This document shows, in pieces, positions 1 through 9,609 of a DNA stretch of 64,000 nucleotides. Source of the stretch: Phyto melanocephala. Taxonomy: Eukaryota > Arthropoda > Insecta > Diptera > Rhinophoridae. The translations under genes and the position numbers were made by a program. The stretch spans positions 157,026,845-157,090,844 of the forward strand of contig OW799233.1 of assembly GCA_941918925.1 (NCBI GenBank). The letters are read 5' to 3'. Numbering within the stretch: the stretch's first letter is position 1; each line of letters opens with the position of its first letter. Under the pieces are notes generated by a model, which saw nothing but the letters and a program-made list of their open reading frames with translations, was not told the DNA's origin and searched no databases.

Positions 1-489
1 CGCCAAATTATCAAAATTTGTGTTTATTGCTTGTTTACATTGGGAAGATGCCATGACAAATTAAAAACAATATAGAACAGCGTTACAAAATATTTTTTGT
101 TGAAAAGAACTATAATTTTTAATATTGCACAAAAACGGAATACGTTTTTTAATAAAAAAAAATAAAATTATTGTGTACAATTTAAAAAGCATTGAAATAT
201 AAAATTTTATGTGAATGTGTGTGTGTATGCAAAAGCAAATGCAAAGAAAAAAAATATAAGTTCTTAAAAAGAAAAATACACAGGGATGGAAAAGTTAATT
301 CGAATGTACTCTAATTATATATGATATTTTAAAGTACATAATGTACCTACTCGGAATCTAGCAAGTAAATATAAATTTTGAAAAATTTTTGTTCAAGAAA
401 TATTGTTTTACCACTTTTAATTAAATATTTATATAGAATTGTGATACCGCAAAAAACTCTAATTCTCATTATTGACATACTTTAAACAA
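1..489. other. intergenic flank, AT-rich
   Basis: No coding signal is visible. From about 281 it holds a fragment of a dispersed repeat that begins CAGGGATGGAAAAGTT. Related copies occur near 29136, 29435, 36410 and (inverted) 49719. The retrotransposon begins immediately to the right. Confidence 0.6.
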
Positions 490-493
490 ATAT
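490..493. repeat. left target-site duplication (ATAT)
   Basis: ATAT directly precedes the 5' LTR and is repeated at 12174-12177 after the 3' LTR. A 4-bp duplication is usual for Ty3/gypsy integration. Confidence 0.85.
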
Positions 494-3058
494 TGTTGCG
501 AGTGACACTGGGCGACTGTGACAGTGTTCCGTGCATCTTACGTGCTTGTGAGCCGCATCGAATGATTGTCAGGGGTTGCTTGCCGGATTGATTTTGTCGT
601 TGTTTTTTTTGCTGTTGCATATGTGCAGAATCTATGGAAATGTGTATTTGTGTGGTTTTAAGTAAAGGTTTGAATTTTGTGTTGTAACTATTGTCCTGTA
701 CTCACCTGTTGTTTCTCTGGAGAATGTGGTTCCTTGTTGTGTGTGCGTTTTTGTGGAATTGTTTATTGAAGTTTCTTTGTGTTTTGTTGGGTATTAAATG
801 CACGAGTAGCTTGTTTGTTTTGATTATATATGTCAATTGTAGTAAATAATTGTGGTGACCTTAGTAGAAACATTGTGTAGAGTGGTTGTACAAATGTTTG
901 TCAAAATTCATATAAAAAAATAAGTGGCTTAGTTTTAGAAATGTCAAACTGTATGCATAAAAAAAGAAAAGCCAAGAATTTCCTATGCCTAGCAGTCATC
1001 TTTTAGTGTAAATACGCCTTTGTGTAGTAAAAAAGGGAAAAATCAATAGTAGTATTGCCAGGACGTACAGATCATGAATGAATGGCAGGGTTGAATTTAT
1101 TGCCATAGTTCATTCATAAAATGAGCAGAAAGATAGCACAATTAACATGTCTGTTTTCTATATGCTGGGAAAAGATGACAAATGGAAATTGTAGTTTTGT
1201 AGATTATAATGAAATGGAAAATTTATATAGAAAATGAAGCTACTTTGGGAAAAGATTTTTTGATATAGAGAAAAGTAGCCATTGTTTGTTGAACCATCAA
1301 ATTGATCAATTCAGTAGGAAATAATTTAATTATTGAAAAGTTAAGGTGCAAATTCATAGAAAATTTTGATTTTTAAAATTGAATAAATTTGTGTGACGGA
1401 AAGGAAAGTAGTTTTTGTATGCGGGCGATATACAAATTTTTTATTTTTCTTGTAAATTCATTTCAAGTACAAAAGTAAGTTCAACTAGTGAAATATTAAA
1501 AATGGAAAATAAAATATAATTTGTTTTATATATAAAATTGTATTTTTGTAAATAGAAAAAAAGTGCTTAAGGGAGAGTTTCGAGGGCAGGCGTCCGGTGT
1601 CCTGATATCCAGAGACTAAAGTTGAAGCTGCTGGGCATATGAAAAAGAGAAAGGAAAGGATAATCAGTATATGCAGTTAGAACAGGTAATACGGTATATT
1701 TAGACCGCATAAGAAGGCCGTTACCTTTTGTTTTTTTTTTGTGTTTCATAGAACAGAAAGCAGCATTTTTTTTTGTTGTCTCCGTTTTGACTCCTAGACC
1801 ATTTTTTTTTTTGTATTTAACTGTTTACAAGAATCCCGCAATCATCCTGTAAAAGAAAAAAGAGAAAAGAAATTAGAGGAAAATTTTTTATATAAATGTT
1901 AGTGTTATATGTTTTATGTAATTTTATAAATTTATGTATTTTTTTTTTTTTGAGTATTGAGTTTTTTTTGTTAGTGCCTGAATATAAGAATTTCTTTTTA
2001 TAATTTTTCGGTTATATTATATACGCATTCCCTTCTATAGCTTTGTCCATACAGAGAAAAGAAAGGAGTTTGTAAAAGTATTTTTTTTTGTATTTTTTAA
2101 TTTATTTATGATTACCGCCTAAGAGAGCTCATTTAGGTAGGTTAGTAGAAGAAAAAGAGTTTATTTAAAATATATGAAGTTAGCAGTGTACTAGTTCTTT
2201 TACAAGTTGTTTTCTTTTATTTGAGGATATAGAAGTTAGGTATTATTGTGCGTGAGTTTGTTTCCGGTTTTGTTTTATATAGTTGTTGTTTTATAGTGAT
2301 TAAATTATATTGAGGCACCAGTATATTAGAGATAAAATTTTTGTGTGTGATAATTGTAGTGCATACGTTAAGGATCAGTTTTAAGTCAATTAATGAGGAA
2401 AATTTTTTAAAGCAAAGTTTTTTATATATTTTTTTTTGTGCAAATACACTAACGAATAGGCATAATTGTCGATAAATAAGGTTTAGGAACCATTCGATAA
2501 ATAATTTAAATTTTATAATTCGTTTTTGCTGACCCGTTTAGCTCAACAGAGAGCGATCTAGTTTTAGTATAATAATTAGGTATATATATAAATCGGATAT
2601 TGGTAGTGTTTAGAATATATATAAGTTAGTAATTTATTGTGTAAGAAAATTTTAGTCTTAAGAATAATTAAATAAATATATACATAGATGTGATTATTAA
2701 ACTCATAAGACAAATATGTTTGTGCGTTAATTCATTTGTTTGGGGTAAGTCAAATGTGAGGAAAGTGTAATAGGACAGTGTGTGTGTGGGTTGTGGGGGA
2801 CACGGGAGAATATTAGGTGGATGAGAAGCGTGTCCCAAGGTAGGGTGGGCAAGTGGAGAATACTGTCACCTTTTCTCCCTCTTTAGTGTTCCCTTTGATA
2901 TTAGAGTTATAGTTTTCTTTGTTTATGTAGTTTTTTTTTACCCCTTTTTTTTTTATTTGTGCTTGTCTCTGGGTTTTTAGTTGGGTTGGAACCTACCCTG
3001 ATGGTGTACGTAAGCTGGCCGGCATCACAACTAAAGCTCCACAAAGAGACACGTAACA
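494..3058 (+). repeat. 5' long terminal repeat, 2565 bp
   Basis: This LTR matches 9610-12173 throughout apart from the length of T-runs near 1730 (10 vs 9 T), 1802 (11 vs 10) and 1939 (13 vs 14). It should hold the promoter and the RNA start and end, and several AATAAA words occur, for example 2671-2676, but I cannot assign U3, R and U5. It is unusually long; Ulysses of D. virilis is a known element with LTRs above 2 kb. The open frames in it are short and I do not regard them as genes. Confidence 0.95.
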
Positions 3059-3061
3059 ATA

Positions 3062-3071
3062 TGGCGCCCAA
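3062..3071 (+). other. primer-binding site, tRNA-Lys type
   Basis: TGGCGCCCAA starts three bases after the 5' LTR. It is complementary to the 3' end of tRNA-Lys species (CCA end included). The match to the lysine tRNAs I know stops after about 10 bases, which is short. Confidence 0.75.
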
Positions 3072-3428
3072 TCGAATGATAGAGTTAGTATATGTGTCAC
3101 CTAAATATACTGGACAATAGCAGAAATTAGTTTTTATCATAGCCCAAAGATAACAATTGTTTGATTTCGAAATCGTATTATCATACAAAATCTGTAACCT
3201 CATTGGCCAAAAGTCTTTGAGCCGCAAGTGTGAATTTGGTTCAATACTTGTTGTACAATTTTTAGTATGGTAATTGGATTTGGAATCAAATATGGTTTTC
3301 GTCAGTTCAGAGGATACTTTGCGCACTGTAGCGTGGGAGATCGAGGGTAAAACTGTCTCACATGGTAGGCGTGGTATCGATTTTGTATTAGTTTCAGCTT
3401 TAAGATAACCGTGTAAAAAAATATAGCC

Positions 3429-3661
3429 AAGATAGCCGCTCTGATGATAATCAGAGGTCTGTTGTATCTTGAGTATATTGCTTTACACGACTTATCGTTA
3501 GAATTATCAGAGTTTTATGATAGCCGCTCCGAGTGAAATCAGAGGTCTGATGTATCATGGCACTTTGGTATATGGGCGTGTTAGTGGATCTAATCTTAGT
3601 CAGAGTTGCAGTAACCGCTATGAACATAGGTTCACGGGACTGATGTACGACAACTGGAGAC
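3429..3661 (+). repeat. three imperfect leader repeats, each with a hairpin
   Basis: Three units start near 3431, 3521 and 3614 at GATAGCCGCT, GATAGCCGCT and GTAACCGCT. Each has a short stem-loop (CTCTGAT/ATCAGAG; CTCCGA/TCAGAG with one mismatch; TGAAC/GTTCA), followed by a conserved GGTCTGATGTA-like segment. The stem sequence changes between units while pairing is largely kept. This could be a packaging, dimerisation or internal-initiation signal; the function is inference. Confidence 0.6.
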
Positions 3662-4421
3662 TTAGGATCGGTGAAGATAACGCGTATATACATTTTATTT
3701 TTTTTTTGTAATCCGATTTAGGGAAACACGTTAAGAGGCCCGTATGGGGCACTTATAGAGATCTATAAACCACACACCTAACTATACTTTCTCGCAAATT
3801 TTGACCAAACCCAAATATGTATACGTAAAGTAATTTTGATAGTGTTTGTGCAAGATTGTGCTCTAACGATTGTTTTGGTTTTGTATGTAAAAATTTAGTC
3901 TGTTATATCAAGTTTTTTTTTATGTCCATATTTATTTATATGTTAAACTTTTGTATTTATTATAGTATTTAGATCATATAGTTTTTATTATTATTGATTT
4001 GGTTATTTGTTTTGTAGGTTTGTAAATTTTGCAGTGACTATTTGTGTTTATTGTTGCTGTATTTATATGAATTTATTAACTTATTTTTTTTATTACATTT
4101 TATTATTATATTAATTATTATTTAAACCCCTTGTCTATTTGAAGATTTGTTAGGAATTTTTTTTTTGTGTGTGTAAGTGGTTTAATTGTATGTTTGTCAT
4201 ATACATATGTATTCCGTTTATGTGTCAGTAAATGAGTAAATACAATTGTATGGTTAGTTTTTTTTGTGTTACTGTTTTTTTGTTTTGTTGATATTGGACA
4301 AAATAAATTCTACGGATACTTATAATTTATATATGGAAACTTTTGGATTGTTCCTGCACTCGATTACAAGTTTGTTTTTAGGAGATTAAGATTGGGAAAA
4401 CTTTGTTAGTTGTTTTAGTAG

Positions 4422-5843
4422 TTGATGGCGGATTCACATAGTTCTGTGGAGAAGGCATCCGTGTTAAAATCAACGAAATTGAAGAGACATAGGGAGAGGA
4501 ATTTGTCCTTTGATTTGAATCGTTCGTCACCGCAGGTGAAAGAGAAATACGGTAGGGATAACAAATCTAGTAGGATGGCAACCAGACCTCCCCAAATCCA
4601 AGATTTGTCCGCGACAATAAATAACCAGACCGAAAAACAGGGTGCGATACCAAAGGGCGATAGAAATATGATTGGTAACAATCGAAACTATTATGCGGCT
4701 GAAGAAGTGTCACCCACAGTGAGGTCAATGGTTATGGAAAGCGTCGAAGGGATGAAAGCTAGCCTAGACTATTCAATTAATAAATTAATAGAAGAGAAGA
4801 TGAATGCACATTTGTCGAAAGTAAATGAGAGGATAGGTCACTTAGCAGAAGCAGTAAGGAGCTTATCAGTTAGAAATAGTAACCGCCCTAATATACCGGA
4901 AAATAATTCTATACCAGGGGTGGGAGGCGGACGTGTACATTTTTCGCAGCAACAGAGATACAATATTCCGCCACCACCAGTATCAAATGCGTATCAAGAG
5001 GGTTGGCGGATTAGAATAGACAAATTTGGCCTTGAATTTAAAGGGAACCAAGGGGGGCGTGATCAGCTTTCGGTGGAAGAGTTCATTTTTAGACTGAAAC
5101 ATATGCAGAGGCAGTACCAGATTTCTTGGGGAGAAATTTTGCGAGATTTCCATTTGCTAGTTTCAGGGTCAGTGCAACAATGGTATTGGGCACTACTTCA
5201 AACTACAGTGATATCTGACTGGGGTACCCTACGAATGGCATTGTTGAACCGGTATAAAACAATAAGATCGAACTGGGAACTGATGCAAGAACTGGTAGAG
5301 AGAAAACAAGCTCCGGGAGAAGCTATTGATGACTATTTCCACAGCTTGAATGTGTTGAGAGCAAAATTAGAAACGCCGGTAGCTGAGGGAGAAATGATTA
5401 AGATAGCCAAAAGGAACTTACGAGAAAATATTGCTCGAATTGTCTATCCAATGACTGTGTCTTCTGTAGAGCATCTACGTATGGAATGCCTTGAGGCAGA
5501 GAGAACTTTTTCTCGAAAGGACAACCGTAATGTAGCACCCCCACCTAGTCGAATGCAAAGGTATGTTAGTGAAGCAGTAATTAATGTCGAAGACGACAAT
5601 GCTGAGGTTTTAAATGAAGTGGCGGCGATCGAAGGCCAACTGGTATGCTGGAACTGTCAGAAAAAGGGTCACGTGTTTAAGGAGTGTTTGTCACGTCAAA
5701 GATCTTTATTTTGTTATAAATGCGGTAGACCCAATACTATTACACCAAACTGCCCCAACTGCATAATTGACCGGGAAAACTCGAAAAGGAGCGCGGCAGG
5801 TCAGGGGGAGCCACGTTCCAAGGAACTAGCCCTGAGCCAATAA
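4422..5843 (+). CDS. gag: Gag polyprotein of the LTR retrotransposon
   Basis: This is a 473-residue structural protein that should package the element's RNA into virus-like particles. Residues 1-100 are charged and low in complexity. About 195-350 is a helical retrotransposon-gag region rich in Trp and Leu. At 409-422 there is a standard CX2CX4HX4C zinc knuckle (CWNCQKKGHVFKEC). At 431-447 a second Cys cluster has the pattern CX2CX9CX2C with no His, a form I associate with Osvaldo/Ulysses-type Gags. The start is the first ATG of the frame (4422) and the frame ends with TAA at 5841-5843. The pol frame is already open from 5771, in the -1 frame relative to gag. There are no internal stops. Confidence 0.92.
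   Translation: MMADSHSSVEKASVLKSTKLKRHRERNLSFDLNRSSPQVKEKYGRDNKSSRMATRPPQIQDLSATINNQTEKQGAIPKGDRNMIGNNRNYYAAEEVSPTVRSMVMESVEGMKASLDYSINKLIEEKMNAHLSKVNERIGHLAEAVRSLSVRNSNRPNIPENNSIPGVGGGRVHFSQQQRYNIPPPPVSNAYQEGWRIRIDKFGLEFKGNQGGRDQLSVEEFIFRLKHMQRQYQISWGEILRDFHLLVSGSVQQWYWALLQTTVISDWGTLRMALLNRYKTIRSNWELMQELVERKQAPGEAIDDYFHSLNVLRAKLETPVAEGEMIKIAKRNLRENIARIVYPMTVSSVEHLRMECLEAERTFSRKDNRNVAPPPSRMQRYVSEAVINVEDDNAEVLNEVAAIEGQLVCWNCQKKGHVFKECLSRQRSLFCYKCGRPNTITPNCPNCIIDRENSKRSAAGQGEPRSKELALSQ
5771..5843 (+). other. gag/pol overlap, putative -1 frameshift zone
   Basis: The pol frame opens after a TGA at 5768-5770 and gag ends at 5843, giving a 73-nt overlap. No exact XXXYYYZ heptamer in the gag frame is present. 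The nearest slip-prone sites are GGAAAAC (5774-5780) and GAAAAGG (5783-5789). Confidence 0.5.
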
Positions 5844-5887
5844 AGGAAAATAATATCAAATACTTTGATTTCTCACGAGCCAGACAT

Positions 5888-8800
5888 ATGTTGCCTCTGA
5901 CAGTAAGAGAAGCAAATTATGAAGCTGTTAGGGACCGTATTTTTAAGGAGGTTCAGAATTCTGAAGGTGAAGGTGATACCTCGACGACGCATAATTTAGG
6001 CAATGAAATAGCTGAAAGGAATTTAGGAAAATCTCGAAAATATCAATATATTATAAAATTAAGAAATGATTTCATTGCCAGGAAACATCAACGTAAAACC
6101 GTGGCCGAATCAATAATGCGGGTACATTCGAGAAATGATCCTAGACCCTACGCCGAAGTTTCTATAAATGGCAAATTATTTAAGGGTCTTTTAGATTCTG
6201 GCGCATCTGTCAGCCTCTTAGGTAGAAATTGTCGCGAAATGGTGGAAGATTTGAATGTAAAATTGGTTAAAAGGTATAGCAATGTGAGCACAGCTGCGGG
6301 TCAAAAACATCGAATCTTAGGCAAGTGTGAACTAACGGTTGAATATAAGGGTAAAGAGCAGAAAATATGGTTTTACTTGTGCCCTGAGCTGGAGCAACAA
6401 CTGTATCTAGGAATAGATTTTTGGCAAGCGTTTGATATAGCACCCGAAATTCTATCAATTTCGGAAATAAACCTAGAATCAGCACGTCAAATGCATGAGG
6501 AGAACACAACACACAAGTTAAACAAACATATTCTAAATCAACAACAGCAAAAACAGCTAGAAGAAACTATAAGAAAATTCCCATCTTTTGAACAAAATGG
6601 ATTAGGTTGTACTAAGCTCGAAAAGCACGAAATAAAACTCATTGAAGGCACAAATCCGGTTAAAGATAAACACTACCCTATTTCACCGGCAGTACAAGCC
6701 ATCGTTTATGCCGAACTAGATAATATGCTTAGTTTAAATGTGATTGAAGAGAGTAATAGTCCCTGGTCGAACCGAACAACAGTGGTGAGAAAACCCGGTA
6801 AAAATAGATTTTGCCTAGACGCTAGAAAATTAAACGCTGTTACAGTAAAGGACGCATATCCTCTTCAAAACATTGACGGGATTCTAAGTCGCATAGATCA
6901 AACGCATTACATCAGCAGTGTCGACCTGAAATATGCCTTCTGGCAAATTGAATTGGAAGACGAAGCCAAACAGTATACTGCTTTTACGGTACCAGGTCGA
7001 CCGCTATATCAATTCCGTGTGATGCCGTTTGGTCTATGCAATGCGGCGCAGCGTTTATGTCGACTAATGGATAAGGTGATACCTGCAAGACTAAAATCAA
7101 ACGTCTTCATTTATCTAGACGACCTTTTAATAATATCAGATGAATTTTCGACCCATATTAAAATTCTCGAACAAGTAGCTGAATGCTTACGGAAAGCCAA
7201 CTTAACCATAGGGTTAAAAAAGTCAATGTTTTGCTTTAGGGAACTAAGGTACTTAGGTTTTATTATAGGTGATGGAGTACTGAGAACGGACCCGGAGAAA
7301 GTGAGTGCCATACAAAACATTGCGCTGCCAAAAACACCGAGAGAAGTGAGGAGCTTTTTAGGTACTGCTGGATGGTACAGGCGGTTTATAAAGGATTTCG
7401 CCACCATATCAGCAGCCCTTACCGATACACTGAAGAAGGGAAAACGATTTTGTATGACACCGGAGGCTATTGAAGCGTTTGAAATGTTAAAAATTTCTTT
7501 AACCAAAGCACCGGTCTTACGCCACCCAGATTTCGATAGGGAATTTTTCATACAGTGTGATGCGTCTGAGTTTGGGATAGGAGCTGTTTTGTTTCAGAAA
7601 ACCGACAAAGGTCTAGAAAATCCAATCGCTTTCTATTCACAGAAATTAACTTCGTGTCAAAAGAATTACTCTGTTACAGAGAAAGAGTGTCTCGCAGCCG
7701 TGTTAGCCATTAAGCGTTTTAGGCCCTATGTGGAACTGATGAAGTTCACAGTCATCACTGATCACGCCAGCCTGAAATGGCTGATGACTCTAAAAGACTT
7801 GAGTGGTCGTTTGGCGAGGTGGTCGCTTCAATTACAGGCGTATAATTTTTCTATTGAACATCGCAAAGGGGCAGAAAATGTTGTAGCAGACATGCTGTCG
7901 CGTATGCCTGTGGAAGTGGCCGAAATAAATGATAAAGTATTTTTTGATTTTGAAACCATAGCCTTTGAGTCTGATGAATACGTACAGCTAGTCAAAAACA
8001 TAGAAGACCATCAAGATAGATTACCAGATTTACGGGTAGAAAACGGTAAAATTTACAAGAAAACCCAATTTGACAGCCTCGAAAACGGCGATAAATCCGT
8101 GTGGAAGTTATGGGTTCCCTACGATATCACACATATTTTAATTGAAAAGGCCCACGAACCACCAACTGCTGCACATGGAGGGTTTCGAAAAACTTTAGAA
8201 AGACTTAAGCGGCTGTACTATTGGCCAAAAATGGCAATACAGGTGCAACTGTATATTCGTAACTGTCAGACCTGCAAGGAAGTAAAGGCAGTAAACTATT
8301 CTACGATGCCAACTATAGGGTGCGAGATGCAAACAGATAGACCGTTCCAGAAAATATATGTTGACTTTTTGGGTAAATACCCTAGGTCAAAAGCGGGGAA
8401 TGCATACATATTTATAGTGGTTGACCATTTTTCAAAATTTGTATTCCTAAAAGCCATGAAGGAGGCAACGGCCAAAAATGTCGTTCAATTTTTGGTGCAG
8501 GAAATATTTTTAAAATTTGGTGTTCCCGAGATATTGCATAGTGACAATGGACAGCAATTTATCTCTGCACTATTTAAGGAAATGATAGACTCTTATGGAA
8601 TAATGCATATGAAGACTGCGTTTTATTCACCACAGTCCAACGCAGCCGAAAGAGTTAACCAATCTGTGCTTGCAGCCATTCGTGCATATTTAGAAAATGA
8701 TCAGAGAGACTGGGATCTATATCTCCCTGAAATAGAATGCGCCCTACGTACGTCAGTACACTCAGCCACGGGATATACCCCTTTTGTTGCATTATTCGGC

Positions 8801-9181
8801 TATCATTTATATTCAAATGGCGCTGATTATAAGTTGGCAAGAAAATTACAATCTATATCAGACCATAGTATAACCAACTTAGATAAAAATGACAGTCTCG
8901 CAGTGATCAGAGAGAAAATAAAGGGTAATCTCGCGGATGCCTATGAAAAGAGCGCACAAAGGTATAATAAACGAGCGAGGAAAGTCAAATTTAGTCCAGG
9001 ACAGGAAGTATACCGCCGAAATTTTGTGCTTTCCGATTTTAAGAATAATATCAACTCGAAATTTTGTAGAAAATATGTTAAATGCCGAATAATTAGGCCA
9101 ATAGGTAACAATATGTTTGAGCTGGAGTCGCTCCAGGGTAAACCAATCGGCGTATTTCACGCTAAGGATATAAAAATCTGA
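5888..9181 (+). CDS. pol: Pol polyprotein: protease, reverse transcriptase, RNase H, integrase
   Basis: Counting from the first ATG at 5888 there are 1097 residues, with the frame open upstream to 5771. Domains in order: aspartic protease with DSGA at residue 103; reverse transcriptase with YLDD at 409-412 and the usual PFGL box before it; RNase H with its first acidic residue in CDAS near 558 and a TDHASLKW box; integrase with an N-terminal HHCC zinc motif (HGGF to CQTC) and a catalytic core with VDFLG, HSDNG and AAERVNQ, the D,D,E residues at normal spacing. The C-terminus is basic with no obvious chromodomain. Pol lies in the -1 frame relative to gag, so it is probably made as a Gag-Pol fusion by -1 frameshifting in 5771-5843; initiation at 5888 is the alternative. 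All catalytic motifs are intact. Confidence 0.93.
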   Translation: MLPLTVREANYEAVRDRIFKEVQNSEGEGDTSTTHNLGNEIAERNLGKSRKYQYIIKLRNDFIARKHQRKTVAESIMRVHSRNDPRPYAEVSINGKLFKGLLDSGASVSLLGRNCREMVEDLNVKLVKRYSNVSTAAGQKHRILGKCELTVEYKGKEQKIWFYLCPELEQQLYLGIDFWQAFDIAPEILSISEINLESARQMHEENTTHKLNKHILNQQQQKQLEETIRKFPSFEQNGLGCTKLEKHEIKLIEGTNPVKDKHYPISPAVQAIVYAELDNMLSLNVIEESNSPWSNRTTVVRKPGKNRFCLDARKLNAVTVKDAYPLQNIDGILSRIDQTHYISSVDLKYAFWQIELEDEAKQYTAFTVPGRPLYQFRVMPFGLCNAAQRLCRLMDKVIPARLKSNVFIYLDDLLIISDEFSTHIKILEQVAECLRKANLTIGLKKSMFCFRELRYLGFIIGDGVLRTDPEKVSAIQNIALPKTPREVRSFLGTAGWYRRFIKDFATISAALTDTLKKGKRFCMTPEAIEAFEMLKISLTKAPVLRHPDFDREFFIQCDASEFGIGAVLFQKTDKGLENPIAFYSQKLTSCQKNYSVTEKECLAAVLAIKRFRPYVELMKFTVITDHASLKWLMTLKDLSGRLARWSLQLQAYNFSIEHRKGAENVVADMLSRMPVEVAEINDKVFFDFETIAFESDEYVQLVKNIEDHQDRLPDLRVENGKIYKKTQFDSLENGDKSVWKLWVPYDITHILIEKAHEPPTAAHGGFRKTLERLKRLYYWPKMAIQVQLYIRNCQTCKEVKAVNYSTMPTIGCEMQTDRPFQKIYVDFLGKYPRSKAGNAYIFIVVDHFSKFVFLKAMKEATAKNVVQFLVQEIFLKFGVPEILHSDNGQQFISALFKEMIDSYGIMHMKTAFYSPQSNAAERVNQSVLAAIRAYLENDQRDWDLYLPEIECALRTSVHSATGYTPFVALFGYHLYSNGADYKLARKLQSISDHSITNLDKNDSLAVIREKIKGNLADAYEKSAQRYNKRARKVKFSPGQEVYRRNFVLSDFKNNINSKFCRKYVKCRIIRPIGNNMFELESLQGKPIGVFHAKDIKI

Positions 9182-9609
9182 TAATAAGGGCAATGAGTTA
9201 TTCTGTGATATTATATGATAGGTTCGTGCAATATAGGTTTAGGTTTTAGTTATAGGTTTTGCAGGAAACACAGGGAATGAAAATAGATAACCGTTTTTGT
9301 CCCTATTATTCTGTGTGTATATATGTATATGTGTGTATGTATTTATGTATATATATGTACGTATATAGCTTGTAAAGCAGAGCGATTATTGCGTTCTGAC
9401 AAATGCTATTGCGCTTAGTGGACACGGTAATTATGACGCAGGTAAATTGTGCCGAGATGGAAATTTTTGAACTTACACGTATTGCCCGGCTTGAGACATT
9501 TCAGGGTGTGGGAGTTCCCCACGTTGACACATTGGCTGGTAAGAGACAAGCACTCACTAGTGTCCCGCACACCGGTCCTTCTGGCGTGTTATTTAAAGCC
9601 CCGGTGGTT
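9182..9609 (+). other. region between pol and 3' LTR
   Basis: It has a TG/TA-rich microsatellite at about 9311-9367 and then a GC-richer segment, 9380-9609. There is no env-like frame; the two short open frames here overlap each other and run into the LTR. A polypurine tract is expected directly before 9610, but the sequence there is AAAGCCCCGGTGGTT, which is not purine-rich. Confidence 0.7.

Larger units (their letters stand above)
3059..4421 (+). other. retrotransposon leader (untranslated, 1.36 kb)
   Basis: This is the stretch between the 5' LTR and the gag start. It has many ATG triplets and no long reading frame, so gag translation must reach the start at 4422 by something other than simple scanning, or from a spliced RNA. 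It contains three imperfect hairpin-bearing repeats (separate entry) and a T-rich second half. Confidence 0.8.

Noticed and set aside
1567..1749. ORF inside the 5' LTR, repeated at 10683-10955
   Set aside because: Duplicated only because the LTR is duplicated; T-run length differences change the frame, so it is unlikely to be translated.
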